A DNA stretch of 64,000 nt. It comes from a bacterium ADurb.Bin243 (GTDB taxonomy: Bacteria > Muiribacteriota > UBA9980). The notes under the pieces are model-generated. The model worked only from the letters and a program-made list of their open reading frames with translations. It searched no databases and was not told the origin of the DNA. The position numbers and the translations under genes were made by a program. The DNA lies in NCBI GenBank assembly GCA_002069765.1, contig MWBZ01000006.1:45761-109760 (forward strand), in the 5' to 3' direction. The first letter of the stretch is position 1, and the number at the start of each line of letters is the position of its first letter. Positions 1 through 7,593 of the stretch are shown here, piece after piece.

Positions 1-50
1 TTGGCCTTTATGAATTTAATAAGTCGTTCGTAACCGTTAGTCGAGCTCAT
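1..50 (-). CDS. start of an unidentified gene, cut by the window edge
   Basis: An ATG at 48-50 (minus strand) follows an AGAGG ribosome-binding site by about five bases. It opens a frame of 16 codons, beginning MSSTNGYERLIKFIKA, that runs off the window. It lies 19 bases beyond the stop of the LuxC-PaaK fusion, so it is probably the next gene of that operon. Too little is visible to name a family. The start call rests on the RBS, spacing and operon position. Confidence 0.5.
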   Translation of the reverse strand, partial: MSSTNGYERLIKFIKA

Positions 51-69
51 TCAAACCTCTTATAAGCAT

Positions 70-2769
70 TTATTTACGCATATCTTTAATATTTACGACC
101 TTGCCGGTGCGTTCTACGCGTTCGATTTTGCCGGCCGGCTGGATGAAAATTTCAAAAGAGCTGAGCCAGCCGGATTCGAGCATGGTTTTTACCTTGAAAG
201 AACCGGCTTTAAGATCGCCGATAATTTTTTCTTTAAGAGCGGCGGTCTGTTCGCTATTTAACGCGGCCCCTTCTTTTAGTTCCAAAAACAGCTCCAGCGC
301 GTCGAAACCGTTTTTAGTCAAAGCGATAAGCTGAAATATAGATGAAAGCTGGGGGTTTTTCGCGATAGCGTCCTCGAAATCGCGCGGGGTTAAATTTGCC
401 CCGCCGGCCACGAGAATGTCGTCGCAGCGGCCGAGCAGTTCGAAAACAGGGTTTTTTCTTCCGCAGGGGCATTCATAGTCGAGCGGCGCGCCCATATCTC
501 CGGTGCGAAACCTTATAACCGGCATTCTGGAGCGGTTCAAGTTGGTCACGATTATTTCGCCGGCCTCGCCCGGTTTCGCGTCGCGGCCTTCCGGCGTTAT
601 GAATTCGGCGTGCTGGTAACCCGATAATACATGGTGGAGGGCTCCGCCGCTTAAATGAGAGCATTGAAAACCTACGGGTCCGCAATCTACGGCGGCGTAT
701 CCGGCCGATACAATTTCTTCTGCGCCCAGGACTTTTTTAAGGTATTCGCGCGCCGGGGTTCTCATGTGTTCGCCGCCGTAAAGGATCAGGCCTATTTTTA
801 TATCGGCCTTCTCCTTCTCGCAGTATTCGGCGAATTTAAGGATAATGGAAGGCAGCCCGACGACGGCGTCGGGGCGGAGTTTTTTGAAAAATTTGAGCGT
901 GGTCGGAAAATCGGTATTGCCGCCCAGCGCAAGATTGGTGACGCCTATCTTTTCGAGCGCCATATTAGCCACTATAAATGAAGTCCACAATCCTCCCGCG
1001 ATAAAAAGGTTTGCCGTGCGGTGTTTCGGCCTGATACCGGCCGCGCGGTAAATATCGGCTAAAACGTCGGTTACATACTCCAGCTCGTCGTTTGAGTACA
1101 CGGAAAATTTAGCTTCGCCGGTGGAGCCGCCCGACGCGAAAATATAAGCTTTTTCAAGGCCGCCGCCTGAAATTATCCCGGTGGAATCCGGAAGGCAGTT
1201 TTCATAAATTTCTTTTTTGCCGAGCGCCGGCAGTTTTTTAAAAGCGGCGATAAATTCTTCGCCCGAAAGCTCCAGAATTTGAGGCGGGATTACAGTGCGG
1301 TAATATTCGGTTTCATAATATGCGTTTTTAAGAATGTTTTTGATCATGGAAATTTCAGCGGCCTGCGGTATATTGTTCAGCAGCAAGGGCACCTGCTCTT
1401 CGTCCTGGATTTCGAGCATCGAATAACGGACCAGGTCGTTGAGAAGATATTTTGAATCGTGAGACGCGCCGGCGAGGGGTTCGCTGTGCCTGCCGGGCGA
1501 GAGCACGCGGCTCGCGCCCAGAGAGTGAAGTTTTTCGGCGGCGCCGGGAATTTGCGAACCGTCGATAGCTATGGAAACGGCCTGCAGGTAAAATCCGACG
1601 CCGGAAACCGCTTCGTAAAAATCAGAAATGCCGCTTACAGCCTTTACAATTATGTTTCGAAATAGCACGGACGGCTCGCAATCTGAATTATCGCTCAGGA
1701 CAACGGAGCAGGGCATAGAATCGCCGTCGTAATATATCCTGGTGTTATCGCCGGCTATGTATTTAGAGTATGCTTTCTCGCGGAATTTTAAAATTTCGAT
1801 CTGCTCGTCGAGCGAAAGCGTTTTAGGCGGCAGGCTCGATTCTTTTCTTTTAAGCGCGTAAAATAAAAATTTACAGAATTCTTCGGCTTTATGCGCCGCG
1901 GATTCTACTATGTAAACGTTTTGCGGCGAAGAGCAGGCGGTCTGTTCCCACATTGAAATATCGGATGCGATCTTATCGCAGAGGGTTTCGAGTTCGCTAA
2001 TGGTTTTAACGGTATTAAGGTCGGCGAATGCGAAGCTCATTTTAGGGCCGTATTCTATAAGCCTGGTTTTTATTGAAACGCCGGCGCGCCATGCAGCTAC
2101 GGCCTGTGCCCCGCCCCAGACGACGACCGCGTCCATGGATTCTTTGAAGATTTTTTCGGTTTTTTCATCGCCGCCCCTGTAATAAAAAACCGAAAAGCAA
2201 TCGGCCATAACCGAATTTACGTCCATCTCCTGAACGGAGCGCGCGAACAGCACGGGAAAGAGGATATCGGCATGGCTCAGCTTCAAAAAATTTACGTTCT
2301 TCGTAATAAAACCTGAAACAAGCGAATCCACAGCTGAAATGAAGACATTAGACGCCGAAACGTGAAGTATATTTCCGAGCGGGTTTAATTTGATCATGCC
2401 GCCCGATTTTTTATCGTAGGAGAGCCGGTCGAGCTTTTCAAAAGCGTGCTCGCAGTTGAGTTCGCTCGCGAGCCTTTCGTTCAGAATTTTTTTGGAGCAG
2501 ATGTAAGATATGGTCTGGAAGCCGGCTTCGAGCATTTCGTCGGAATAGCCGGTCTGTTCTTTAAGATAGTCCCATGCTATTTTTCTGAGGTGATAGCCTT
2601 TATCGGCCCACGCTCTTGAAACCGAGTCCAGCACGTTGATTATATCGTTAATGGGCGCGGCGGCGAGCTTTTTTTTCTTACCGGCCGCTTGTTTTATTAT
2701 TTCGGAAAATTTTTCCGGGTATGGTTCGAAATTTTTTATGATTTCACCGAAGATATATGCGTCAGACAT
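70..2769 (-). CDS. LuxC-like acyl-CoA reductase fused to a PaaK-like adenylate-forming ligase
   Basis: This 899-residue protein has two enzyme domains. Residues 1 to about 455 resemble LuxC acyl-CoA reductases: an NVNFLKLS segment, VVVWGG, EYGPKMSFA, and QTACSSPQ with the likely catalytic cysteine at residue 279. LuxC forms an acyl-cysteine and reduces it to aldehyde with NADPH. From about 470 to the end it resembles PaaK/LuxE-type AMP-forming ligases, with a phosphate loop ASGGSTGEAK near 545 and RFRTGDMG near 754. The gene is third in a run of acetyltransferase, LuxE-like, and this gene, with 25 bases to the LuxE stop. The start has GGGGTG six bases upstream. I infer that one chain activates and reduces an acyl or aryl acid; the substrate cannot be read. 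No luciferase (luxAB) genes are seen. Confidence 0.85.
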   Translation of the reverse strand: MSDAYIFGEIIKNFEPYPEKFSEIIKQAAGKKKKLAAAPINDIINVLDSVSRAWADKGYHLRKIAWDYLKEQTGYSDEMLEAGFQTISYICSKKILNERLASELNCEHAFEKLDRLSYDKKSGGMIKLNPLGNILHVSASNVFISAVDSLVSGFITKNVNFLKLSHADILFPVLFARSVQEMDVNSVMADCFSVFYYRGGDEKTEKIFKESMDAVVVWGGAQAVAAWRAGVSIKTRLIEYGPKMSFAFADLNTVKTISELETLCDKIASDISMWEQTACSSPQNVYIVESAAHKAEEFCKFLFYALKRKESSLPPKTLSLDEQIEILKFREKAYSKYIAGDNTRIYYDGDSMPCSVVLSDNSDCEPSVLFRNIIVKAVSGISDFYEAVSGVGFYLQAVSIAIDGSQIPGAAEKLHSLGASRVLSPGRHSEPLAGASHDSKYLLNDLVRYSMLEIQDEEQVPLLLNNIPQAAEISMIKNILKNAYYETEYYRTVIPPQILELSGEEFIAAFKKLPALGKKEIYENCLPDSTGIISGGGLEKAYIFASGGSTGEAKFSVYSNDELEYVTDVLADIYRAAGIRPKHRTANLFIAGGLWTSFIVANMALEKIGVTNLALGGNTDFPTTLKFFKKLRPDAVVGLPSIILKFAEYCEKEKADIKIGLILYGGEHMRTPAREYLKKVLGAEEIVSAGYAAVDCGPVGFQCSHLSGGALHHVLSGYQHAEFITPEGRDAKPGEAGEIIVTNLNRSRMPVIRFRTGDMGAPLDYECPCGRKNPVFELLGRCDDILVAGGANLTPRDFEDAIAKNPQLSSIFQLIALTKNGFDALELFLELKEGAALNSEQTAALKEKIIGDLKAGSFKVKTMLESGWLSSFEIFIQPAGKIERVERTGKVVNIKDMRK

Positions 2770-2794
2770 CTTTTCACCCCGCGGATCGTTTTTA

Positions 2795-3925
2795 CTATTT
2801 TTTATTCAGCAGAAGCTCCGCGGCGTGCACCGCGCAGCCTTTATGTTTGGTTATTCCGCCCCGGCCCAGAAGCTCTATGTAATCGCCTTCGATTCCGCAG
2901 GCGCAGTTTTTTCTTAAAACCGCCTTGTCGGTGCATAAAAGAGATATGGAAGGCACCGAATTTATATACGGCGTATAAAGATGAAGAACTCCGGCCGAAT
3001 CGTATCCCAGGTCGCGGTGTGAAAGCGGGTGCCGCACGAGCGCGCGGCTGTAAACCGGAACGTGCATATTAGAATGAGAGCATTCAACATAAGGAATGCC
3101 GTGTTCTACCATGCCGAACAGATCGCGGACGTTTTGCGGAGGCATCCCGAGTATTTCACCGACTTCCCTTTTAAAGCGGTGTTTTTCTATTTCCTTATCG
3201 GCCTCGCCCTTCCAGCCGCCGCCGGTCATAACGAATGAGCGGCCGCCGAAGTTAAAAGTCCTGCCGGTTTCATTTTTAAGTTCGGCGAGTATTTTATAGA
3301 TGAACGCCGGAAAGCCGAGAATTCTTATAGGTCGTTTCTTATCGCGCGAGTATTTTAATATTTGATTTTTAACGCCTTCCTCGTTCAAGAAAAAGTCGTT
3401 TTTAGATTTATCGAACTGAATGGCGTAATATATTTCATTAGCCGGCGCGAGCGATGTGAGTGCCTTATCGGAAAAAGCGGAACCCAGATTTTTGGCCACG
3501 CGCGGGTCGTATGTGAAGCACAGATAATTGACTTCGTTTTCAGGGTCCACCATTCCGAGGGCGCCGTAAACGCCGCGCACTATTTTAAGTATGCGGTCGA
3601 GGGATAATTTATCGAGCACGATCCTGCTTTTCTGGCCGCCGGTGCCGGAAGAAGTGAGTTCCAGCTTTATTTTTTCTTCGGGCACGGATATCAATTCGCG
3701 TTCTTTGAACGTATTTACGAAAATATAAGGTATGCGGTAAATATCGTTGAATTCTCTTAAATCGTCAGCGCAAAATTTTTTATCGTCGCAGAGCCGGCGG
3801 TAAAAGGCGCAGCCGTTGTAATGGCTTATAAAAGCTTCCTTCATGGCGTCGAAAAACAGCGCTGAAGCCGTTTCATCGAATAAGAAAGGCGATTTTAAAT
3901 TATACAAACTTTTCTTTAAAGGCAT
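2795..3925 (-). CDS. LuxE-like acyl-protein synthetase
   Basis: The 376-residue protein matches LuxE/acyl-protein synthetases in length and in its loop LTSSGTGGQKSR, the nucleotide-binding motif of this adenylate-forming family. LuxE activates a fatty acid as acyl-AMP, transfers it to its own C-terminal cysteine and passes it to LuxC. The downstream gene encodes a LuxC domain, which fits that handover. Cysteines near the C-terminus (CTDK, CACG, CAVH) could carry the acyl group, though which one does is not clear. The start follows GGTGGAG closely. The gap to the preceding acetyltransferase gene is 28 bases, so an operon is likely. The odd point is that the LuxC partner already carries its own ligase domain. 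Confidence 0.8.
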   Translation of the reverse strand: MPLKKSLYNLKSPFLFDETASALFFDAMKEAFISHYNGCAFYRRLCDDKKFCADDLREFNDIYRIPYIFVNTFKERELISVPEEKIKLELTSSGTGGQKSRIVLDKLSLDRILKIVRGVYGALGMVDPENEVNYLCFTYDPRVAKNLGSAFSDKALTSLAPANEIYYAIQFDKSKNDFFLNEEGVKNQILKYSRDKKRPIRILGFPAFIYKILAELKNETGRTFNFGGRSFVMTGGGWKGEADKEIEKHRFKREVGEILGMPPQNVRDLFGMVEHGIPYVECSHSNMHVPVYSRALVRHPLSHRDLGYDSAGVLHLYTPYINSVPSISLLCTDKAVLRKNCACGIEGDYIELLGRGGITKHKGCAVHAAELLLNKK

Positions 3926-3953
3926 ACTCCACCTTATATCGTTTAAGTTTTTA

Positions 3954-5150
3954 TCAGTCTTGAAAAATGCCCGGCTCTTCGTCGAACGGCTTGTTGAAGC
4001 GCAGCACCATGCTGTACCAGCATTCCATGAAAGCTTCCAGGAATTTCTGGTTGTTTTTCACCAGGTGAATTTCGGTGAAATCGAGTCCTACGAAGGAGCG
4101 CGACATAGCCATATAATCTATGCGCTCGCCGTTGGAGTTCTGCCTCATGGCCGGAAAATACGAGCACGGAAGGAAACGGGCTTCCAGCGCTTGTTTTTGC
4201 ATGGTCGGATCGAAGGCGGAAACCAGAAGTTCGACGTATTCGGCGCCGGCCACGGCTTTAGCCGCGCGGCAGAAAGAGTTGAGAAGGTTGGTGAAGTTGC
4301 GCGCCTCGCATTTAAAAGCGATTATCGCCATATGGCCGTCCTGGCGGTTCATGTTGCAGAATATTTCGTTTTTGAGGTCTTTTGAGTAGAAGCGCATATT
4401 AGGCGCGTGGAAAGGGAAAAATCCCGACATTTTATTGGCTTCGGAAGAAAGGTGTTCGTTGTAAACGCGCTCTACTTCTTTTGCGTTATCGTCGTAAATG
4501 AACCATATCGTATCTTCCTGCGGAACATCTTCGAGTTTATCGAGTATAAGAGCGTCTTCGAAAGAGAATATTTCCTGCGCGATCCTGTATAATTTTTTGA
4601 GTTCGGGAATAAGGGTCGGCATTAAGAGGCGGTTCTCGAAAGCGGTTTTGGAGAAAAAAACTTCGAGCCCGTGGCTTTCGTGCTTCTGTACGCGGCGCAC
4701 GTTAGGAAAAATACCCAGGCTTATAAAGCCGATATGTTCAAGCACTATCTGCGACGCGAAAGAAACCGTTCTGGTGGTGGCGTATATGGCGTCGCAAAGG
4801 CGGCTTATATTGCAAAGATCTTCCACCACTTCTTTTACCATGTAATGCATTATATTTTTGCCCTGATATTCAGGATGAACGGCCGCGGCGTAAACTTTGC
4901 CGAGTCTGTTAGCTTCGTCGATTCTAAAAATTACGGACCCGATCACCTGATTTTTCTTGACGCAGATATACCATCTGCAATCATCGCTTGCAATTTTTTC
5001 CGCGGCGGCTTCTTTCTGGGTGGCTTCCGGCAGAGTATATTTTGAAGAGTAAACAATATCGTAAAGTTTAAGAATTTGATCGATGTCGCTCAATTCGGCT
5101 CTTTTGAGCCTCACTCGAGTGTTATCGGGAAGAACTATCTGTTTTCTCAT
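3954..5150 (-). CDS. GNAT-family N-acetyltransferase with a C-terminal extension
   Basis: Residues of about 10-165 form a GNAT fold. VYAAAVHPEYQGKNIM is the acetyl-CoA loop, preceded by a strand with WYICVKKNQVIGSV. The remaining ~230 residues have no motif I recognise. The Met two codons inside the longest frame is preferred because AAGGG lies six bases before it, whereas the outer ATG touches the RBS. It is first in the minus-strand operon with LuxE and LuxC-PaaK genes, and a promoter-like pair sits 70-100 bases upstream. GNAT enzymes move an acyl group from a CoA or carrier thioester to an amine, so this one could act on the product or carrier of the LuxE/LuxC pathway; that is inference. 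Confidence 0.75.
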   Translation of the reverse strand: MRKQIVLPDNTRVRLKRAELSDIDQILKLYDIVYSSKYTLPEATQKEAAAEKIASDDCRWYICVKKNQVIGSVIFRIDEANRLGKVYAAAVHPEYQGKNIMHYMVKEVVEDLCNISRLCDAIYATTRTVSFASQIVLEHIGFISLGIFPNVRRVQKHESHGLEVFFSKTAFENRLLMPTLIPELKKLYRIAQEIFSFEDALILDKLEDVPQEDTIWFIYDDNAKEVERVYNEHLSSEANKMSGFFPFHAPNMRFYSKDLKNEIFCNMNRQDGHMAIIAFKCEARNFTNLLNSFCRAAKAVAGAEYVELLVSAFDPTMQKQALEARFLPCSYFPAMRQNSNGERIDYMAMSRSFVGLDFTEIHLVKNNQKFLEAFMECWYSMVLRFNKPFDEEPGIFQD

Positions 5151-5219
5151 AAACATCCCTTGAAAAGTGACTTTATATAATAAAAAACTTTACCACGCAT
5201 GTTTTTAAACTATTACATA

Positions 5220-5248
5220 AATATACCATATACCTCGTTAATATTCAA
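5220..5248 (-). promoter_or_regulatory. sigma-70 type promoter for the acetyltransferase-LuxE-LuxC operon
   Basis: On the minus strand TTGAAT (5243-5248) is separated by 17 bases from TATATT (5220-5225). This lies about 70 bases before the acetyltransferase start. It is a moderate match read by eye, not a measured start site. Confidence 0.5.
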
Positions 5249-5280
5249 TACAATTAATATAAAAAAATTAAAATAAAAAA

Positions 5281-5308
5281 GGACCGTCTTGCCGGACGGC
5301 CCTTTTTT
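5281..5308 (-). terminator. intrinsic terminator after divIVA, possibly bidirectional
   Basis: An eight-pair stem (GGACCGTC with GACGGCCC, one A-C mismatch) is flanked by an A-run on one side and a T-run on the other. It can therefore work on both strands. It lies 27 bases past the divIVA stop on the minus strand and precedes the promoter of the next operon. Confidence 0.8.
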
Positions 5309-5334
5309 ATTTATTTTTTATGGCTTTTTATTAT

Positions 5335-5823
5335 TTATTCTTCGTTAGCTTTAAGCCTTGCGCTGCGTTTATTATTATTTTCCTCGTCGGACCTTAGAAT
5401 TTCAGCGAAGGATTCGAGCAGGTTTTTCATTTCGAGTTTCAAAACGCGTTTATTTTTTTTGAGTTCCTGAATTTCGCGCATTAGTTCTTTCGCTTCCACG
5501 CGGGCGTCTTCGATTATTTTTTCGGCGCGGAGTTCCGCTTCTTTTAAAAGAAGTTCGGATTCGCGTTCTGCGTTGACTTTCAGGTCCGTAGAAGTCCTTT
5601 GCGCAGACACCAGAGTCTGTTTGAGCGTTTTTTCGAGTTCGAGATAATCTTTGAGCTGGGCTTTAAAGCGTTCGGCCTGTTCGGTCAGATTGCGGTTTTC
5701 GGCGTAAACCACCTCATATTCTTTAGATATTTTCGCTATAAACTCGTTGACGTCGTTTTCGTCATAGCCGCGGAAAGATCTTTGAAATACATGCTGCTGG
5801 ATATCTAAAGGCGTTAATCTCAT
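5335..5823 (-). CDS. divIVA: DivIVA-domain coiled-coil protein
   Basis: The chosen start gives MRLTPLDIQQ, followed by FRGYDENDVNEF, the typical DivIVA N-terminal membrane-binding motif. The rest, about residues 35-145, is charged heptad-like coiled coil. DivIVA/GpsB proteins bind curved membrane at poles or septa and organise growth or division. The full frame starts three codons earlier, but family alignment and the GGGG motif nine bases away favour the inner ATG. It follows yggT by 55 bases, the same neighbourhood as ylmG-divIVA in Bacillus. At about 162 residues its length is normal. It is unusual mainly because the window otherwise looks Gram-negative. Confidence 0.9.
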   Translation of the reverse strand: MRLTPLDIQQHVFQRSFRGYDENDVNEFIAKISKEYEVVYAENRNLTEQAERFKAQLKDYLELEKTLKQTLVSAQRTSTDLKVNAERESELLLKEAELRAEKIIEDARVEAKELMREIQELKKNKRVLKLEMKNLLESFAEILRSDEENNNKRSARLKANEE

Positions 5824-5878
5824 AACACACATCCCCTTTTTTCGTTTAATAAAGATTAATTTTTATTTTAATAAATAG

Positions 5879-6145
5879 TTAAAGTCTCAATAAATTAAGC
5901 ACCAGCATTTCGATCTGGTACAGTATGAAAAGCGCTATTATCGGCGACAAATCCAGGCCCATGCCCGGAGCCAGATGCAGCGCCACTCTGAACGGCTTTA
6001 AAACCGGATCGGTGAAGTCTCTCAAAAAGTTCGTAAATAAGGTCCCCCGTCCGATCGATATCCATGAAGTCAATATTCTTAACAATATCATAACTTCGAC
6101 GGTTTTAAAAATTATAACTACTATTTCGTTCAAAGTGTAAAACAT
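5879..6145 (-). CDS. yggT: YggT-family membrane protein
   Basis: The 88-residue protein has two hydrophobic segments, near residues 5-27 and 60-85. Between them is the YggT hallmark LRILTSWI, then FLRDFTDPVLKPFR. Single-repeat YggT/YlmG proteins sit in the inner membrane and are linked to division, osmotic stress or cofactor assembly; the biochemical role is not settled. The start follows AAGGA by about five bases. It is next to divIVA in the same direction. yggS lies upstream but is separated by a 690-bp repeat-filled gap, so co-transcription with yggS is doubtful. Confidence 0.9.
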   Translation of the reverse strand: MFYTLNEIVVIIFKTVEVMILLRILTSWISIGRGTLFTNFLRDFTDPVLKPFRVALHLAPGMGLDLSPIIALFILYQIEMLVLNLLRL

Positions 6146-6209
6146 AATCTTCCTTCAAACAATAGTATCGGCATATTATTAATTATCATTAACGTTGCAT
6201 ATAAAAAAA

Positions 6210-6326
6210 GCTCTTATTCATTTCATGTGGGTAAGTTTATCAGTGAATAGTGTATAGTGTATAGTGAATAGTTAAGGCTGGGGCTCGCTTTGCGAGCTTT
6301 ATTTTTTATAAAATATTTAAGAATGC
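6210..6326. repeat. dispersed repeat, copy 1 (partner at 17604)
   Basis: About 117 bp closely match 17604-17718. The shared order is a GCTCTTATTCATTTCAT start, GTAAGTTTAT, runs of TAGTGAATAGTG, then a hairpin GCTCGC-3 nt-GCGAGC followed by TTTAT. The three-base loop differs (TTT here, CCT there). This copy has no visible right end like the other one. Parts of the 6146-6835 gap not covered by this and the next three entries hold nothing I can identify. Confidence 0.75.
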
Positions 6327-6348
6327 ATTTTAAGCGGGTAGTATTGGG

Positions 6349-6486
6349 CAGGGCGCCAGACAAGTTTTTTCGGGGACGCGTTCTAAAATCCCTCCGGGAT
6401 TTTTGCCGCTTGAGCTCAGCGCCTACCGCCCCTCCCTGGGCTCCGGCGCTTCCGCTACACCCCTCAAAAATTTTGTCTGGCCCCTG
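6349..6486. repeat. 138-bp palindromic MITE-like element
   Basis: The two ends are imperfect inverted repeats of roughly 26 bases. The left end runs through GCCAGACAAGTTTTTTCGGGG (6349-6376). The right end reads, on the other strand, CAGGGGCCAGACAAAATTTT (6460-6486). Inside lies AAATCCC-TCC-GGGATTT (6385-6404), which looks like an intrinsic terminator, and a GC-rich core. There is no coding capacity. It resembles a small non-autonomous element; no second copy was found in the window. Confidence 0.6.
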
Positions 6487-6542
6487 CTACGAGCTTAAAG
6501 ACAACTTAAACAATGGATTAAGACCTGAAAGCACTTTTATAG

Positions 6543-6636
6543 GCTGGTTAACTCCAAAGCCTGTTATAAAACCATAATCTTGGCTAACCAGCAAGCCATT
6601 ATTGCAGCGCAGACGCGAGCGTAAGCGCGCGTCTGC
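6543..6636. repeat. two strong inverted repeats in the yggS-yggT gap
   Basis: GCTGGTTA (6543-6550) pairs with TAACCAGC (6585-6592). GCAGACGCG (6609-6617) pairs with CGCGTCTGC (6628-6636) across a ten-base loop. A 66-codon minus-strand frame over this stretch has no family resemblance and is not called. The role is unknown; structured RNA or element remnants are possible. Confidence 0.5.
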
Positions 6637-6732
6637 AAACGAACGAAAGGCAGTGGAGAAATTTGAGGCAGTTGCCGAAAAGATCATAACTGAATTAAAT
6701 TAAAGCCACTGCAGAAAAGCCGGCAATCCACA

Positions 6733-6835
6733 AAAATAAAGCGTCAGGCGAATTCGGGGTTGGAAGGGTTTTTAAGGGAAGGGAGGGGCCTTCGGCACCT
6801 CGCCTTCCCTTATCAAAAAAGCGTTAAAAAGCGGT
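6733..6835 (-). other. 3' hairpin element, copy E1, after yggS
   Basis: Read on the minus strand from the yggS stop, a long stem (6774-6811, AAGGGAAGG paired with CCTTCCCTT) is followed by TTAAAAACCCTTCCAACCCC and, further on, GCTTTATTTT. The same order occurs after two other genes (27101, 59644) with different stem bases that still pair. There is no T-run directly after the stem, so it is not a standard terminator. It may protect or process the mRNA 3' end. Confidence 0.55.
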
Positions 6836-7561
6836 TTACTTAAAAAGTATGCGGCCTGGCCTTATGATGTTGGCGCCGCGTTCGATTGCCAGTTCGAAAT
6901 CTTCGCTCATGCCCATTGAGAGGTATTTACAGCCGGGGCCGTATTTATCTTTAAGAACCTTGAAAAAAGAATATGCTTTATCGAAGCAGGCGCGTATTTC
7001 GTCGGCGGTTCCATCGAAAAGGGCCATGGTCATAACTCCCGCCAGCACGAGAGCGCCGCAGCCGTTAACAGCCGAAGCGAGTTCCATAGCTTCTTCAGGC
7101 CGTATGCCTGTTTTGGATTCTTCTTCAGACGTTTTGATTTCTATGAGCACTTCCATTTTTTTACCGGCCTTTTCGCATTGCTCGTTGAGCTTATGAGCGA
7201 GTTTGATAGAATCGACGCTCTGGATCATAGTTGCGCAGGCGACGGCGTCGCGCGTTTTATTGGTTTGCAGATGGCCTATTACGTGGAATTTGATATCTTT
7301 TAAGATATCCGGCCTGTGATTTTTAATATATTCGTGTTTAGTTTTGAGGTCCTGTATTTTATTTTCGCCAAAAACTCTGACGCCGGCATCCCATGCGTCT
7401 ATAATGGCTTGTGCGCCGACGTATTTAGAAGCCGCCACGACCATGACATCGTAACCGGCGGCGCATTCATCGCTTCCGCCGCGCCCGAAAAATTCGCGCC
7501 TCCTTCGAACCGCCTCTGCGATTTTCTGGTTAACATAACTTAAATTATCTTTGATATTCAT
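6836..7561 (-). CDS. yggS: YggS-family PLP-binding protein
   Basis: The 241-residue protein is full length for YggS/YlmE/PROSC. The PLP-binding lysine is Lys46 in VVAASKY, and FGENKIQDL, HVIGHLQTNK and LSMGMSEDFELAIERGANIIRPGR are all family signatures. The family keeps free pyridoxal phosphate in balance and affects amino-acid and keto-acid pools; it has no known catalytic turnover. The start is 32 bases after the stop of the MacB-like permease gene, with a GGGTG RBS, so it may be read as the last gene of the export operon. A conserved-structure hairpin follows its stop. Confidence 0.95.
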   Translation of the reverse strand: MNIKDNLSYVNQKIAEAVRRRREFFGRGGSDECAAGYDVMVVAASKYVGAQAIIDAWDAGVRVFGENKIQDLKTKHEYIKNHRPDILKDIKFHVIGHLQTNKTRDAVACATMIQSVDSIKLAHKLNEQCEKAGKKMEVLIEIKTSEEESKTGIRPEEAMELASAVNGCGALVLAGVMTMALFDGTADEIRACFDKAYSFFKVLKDKYGPGCKYLSMGMSEDFELAIERGANIIRPGRILFK

Positions 7562-7593
7562 TTTATCACCCTGAAACGAGTATTATTATATTT

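Noticed and set aside
70..5150. A bioluminescence (lux) operon
   Set aside because: Only LuxC- and LuxE-like functions are seen; no luxA or luxB. These families are common in non-luminous bacteria.
6487..6687. 66-codon frame in the yggS-yggT gap, possible sepF remnant
   Set aside because: No SepF motif is visible and the frame covers inverted repeats.
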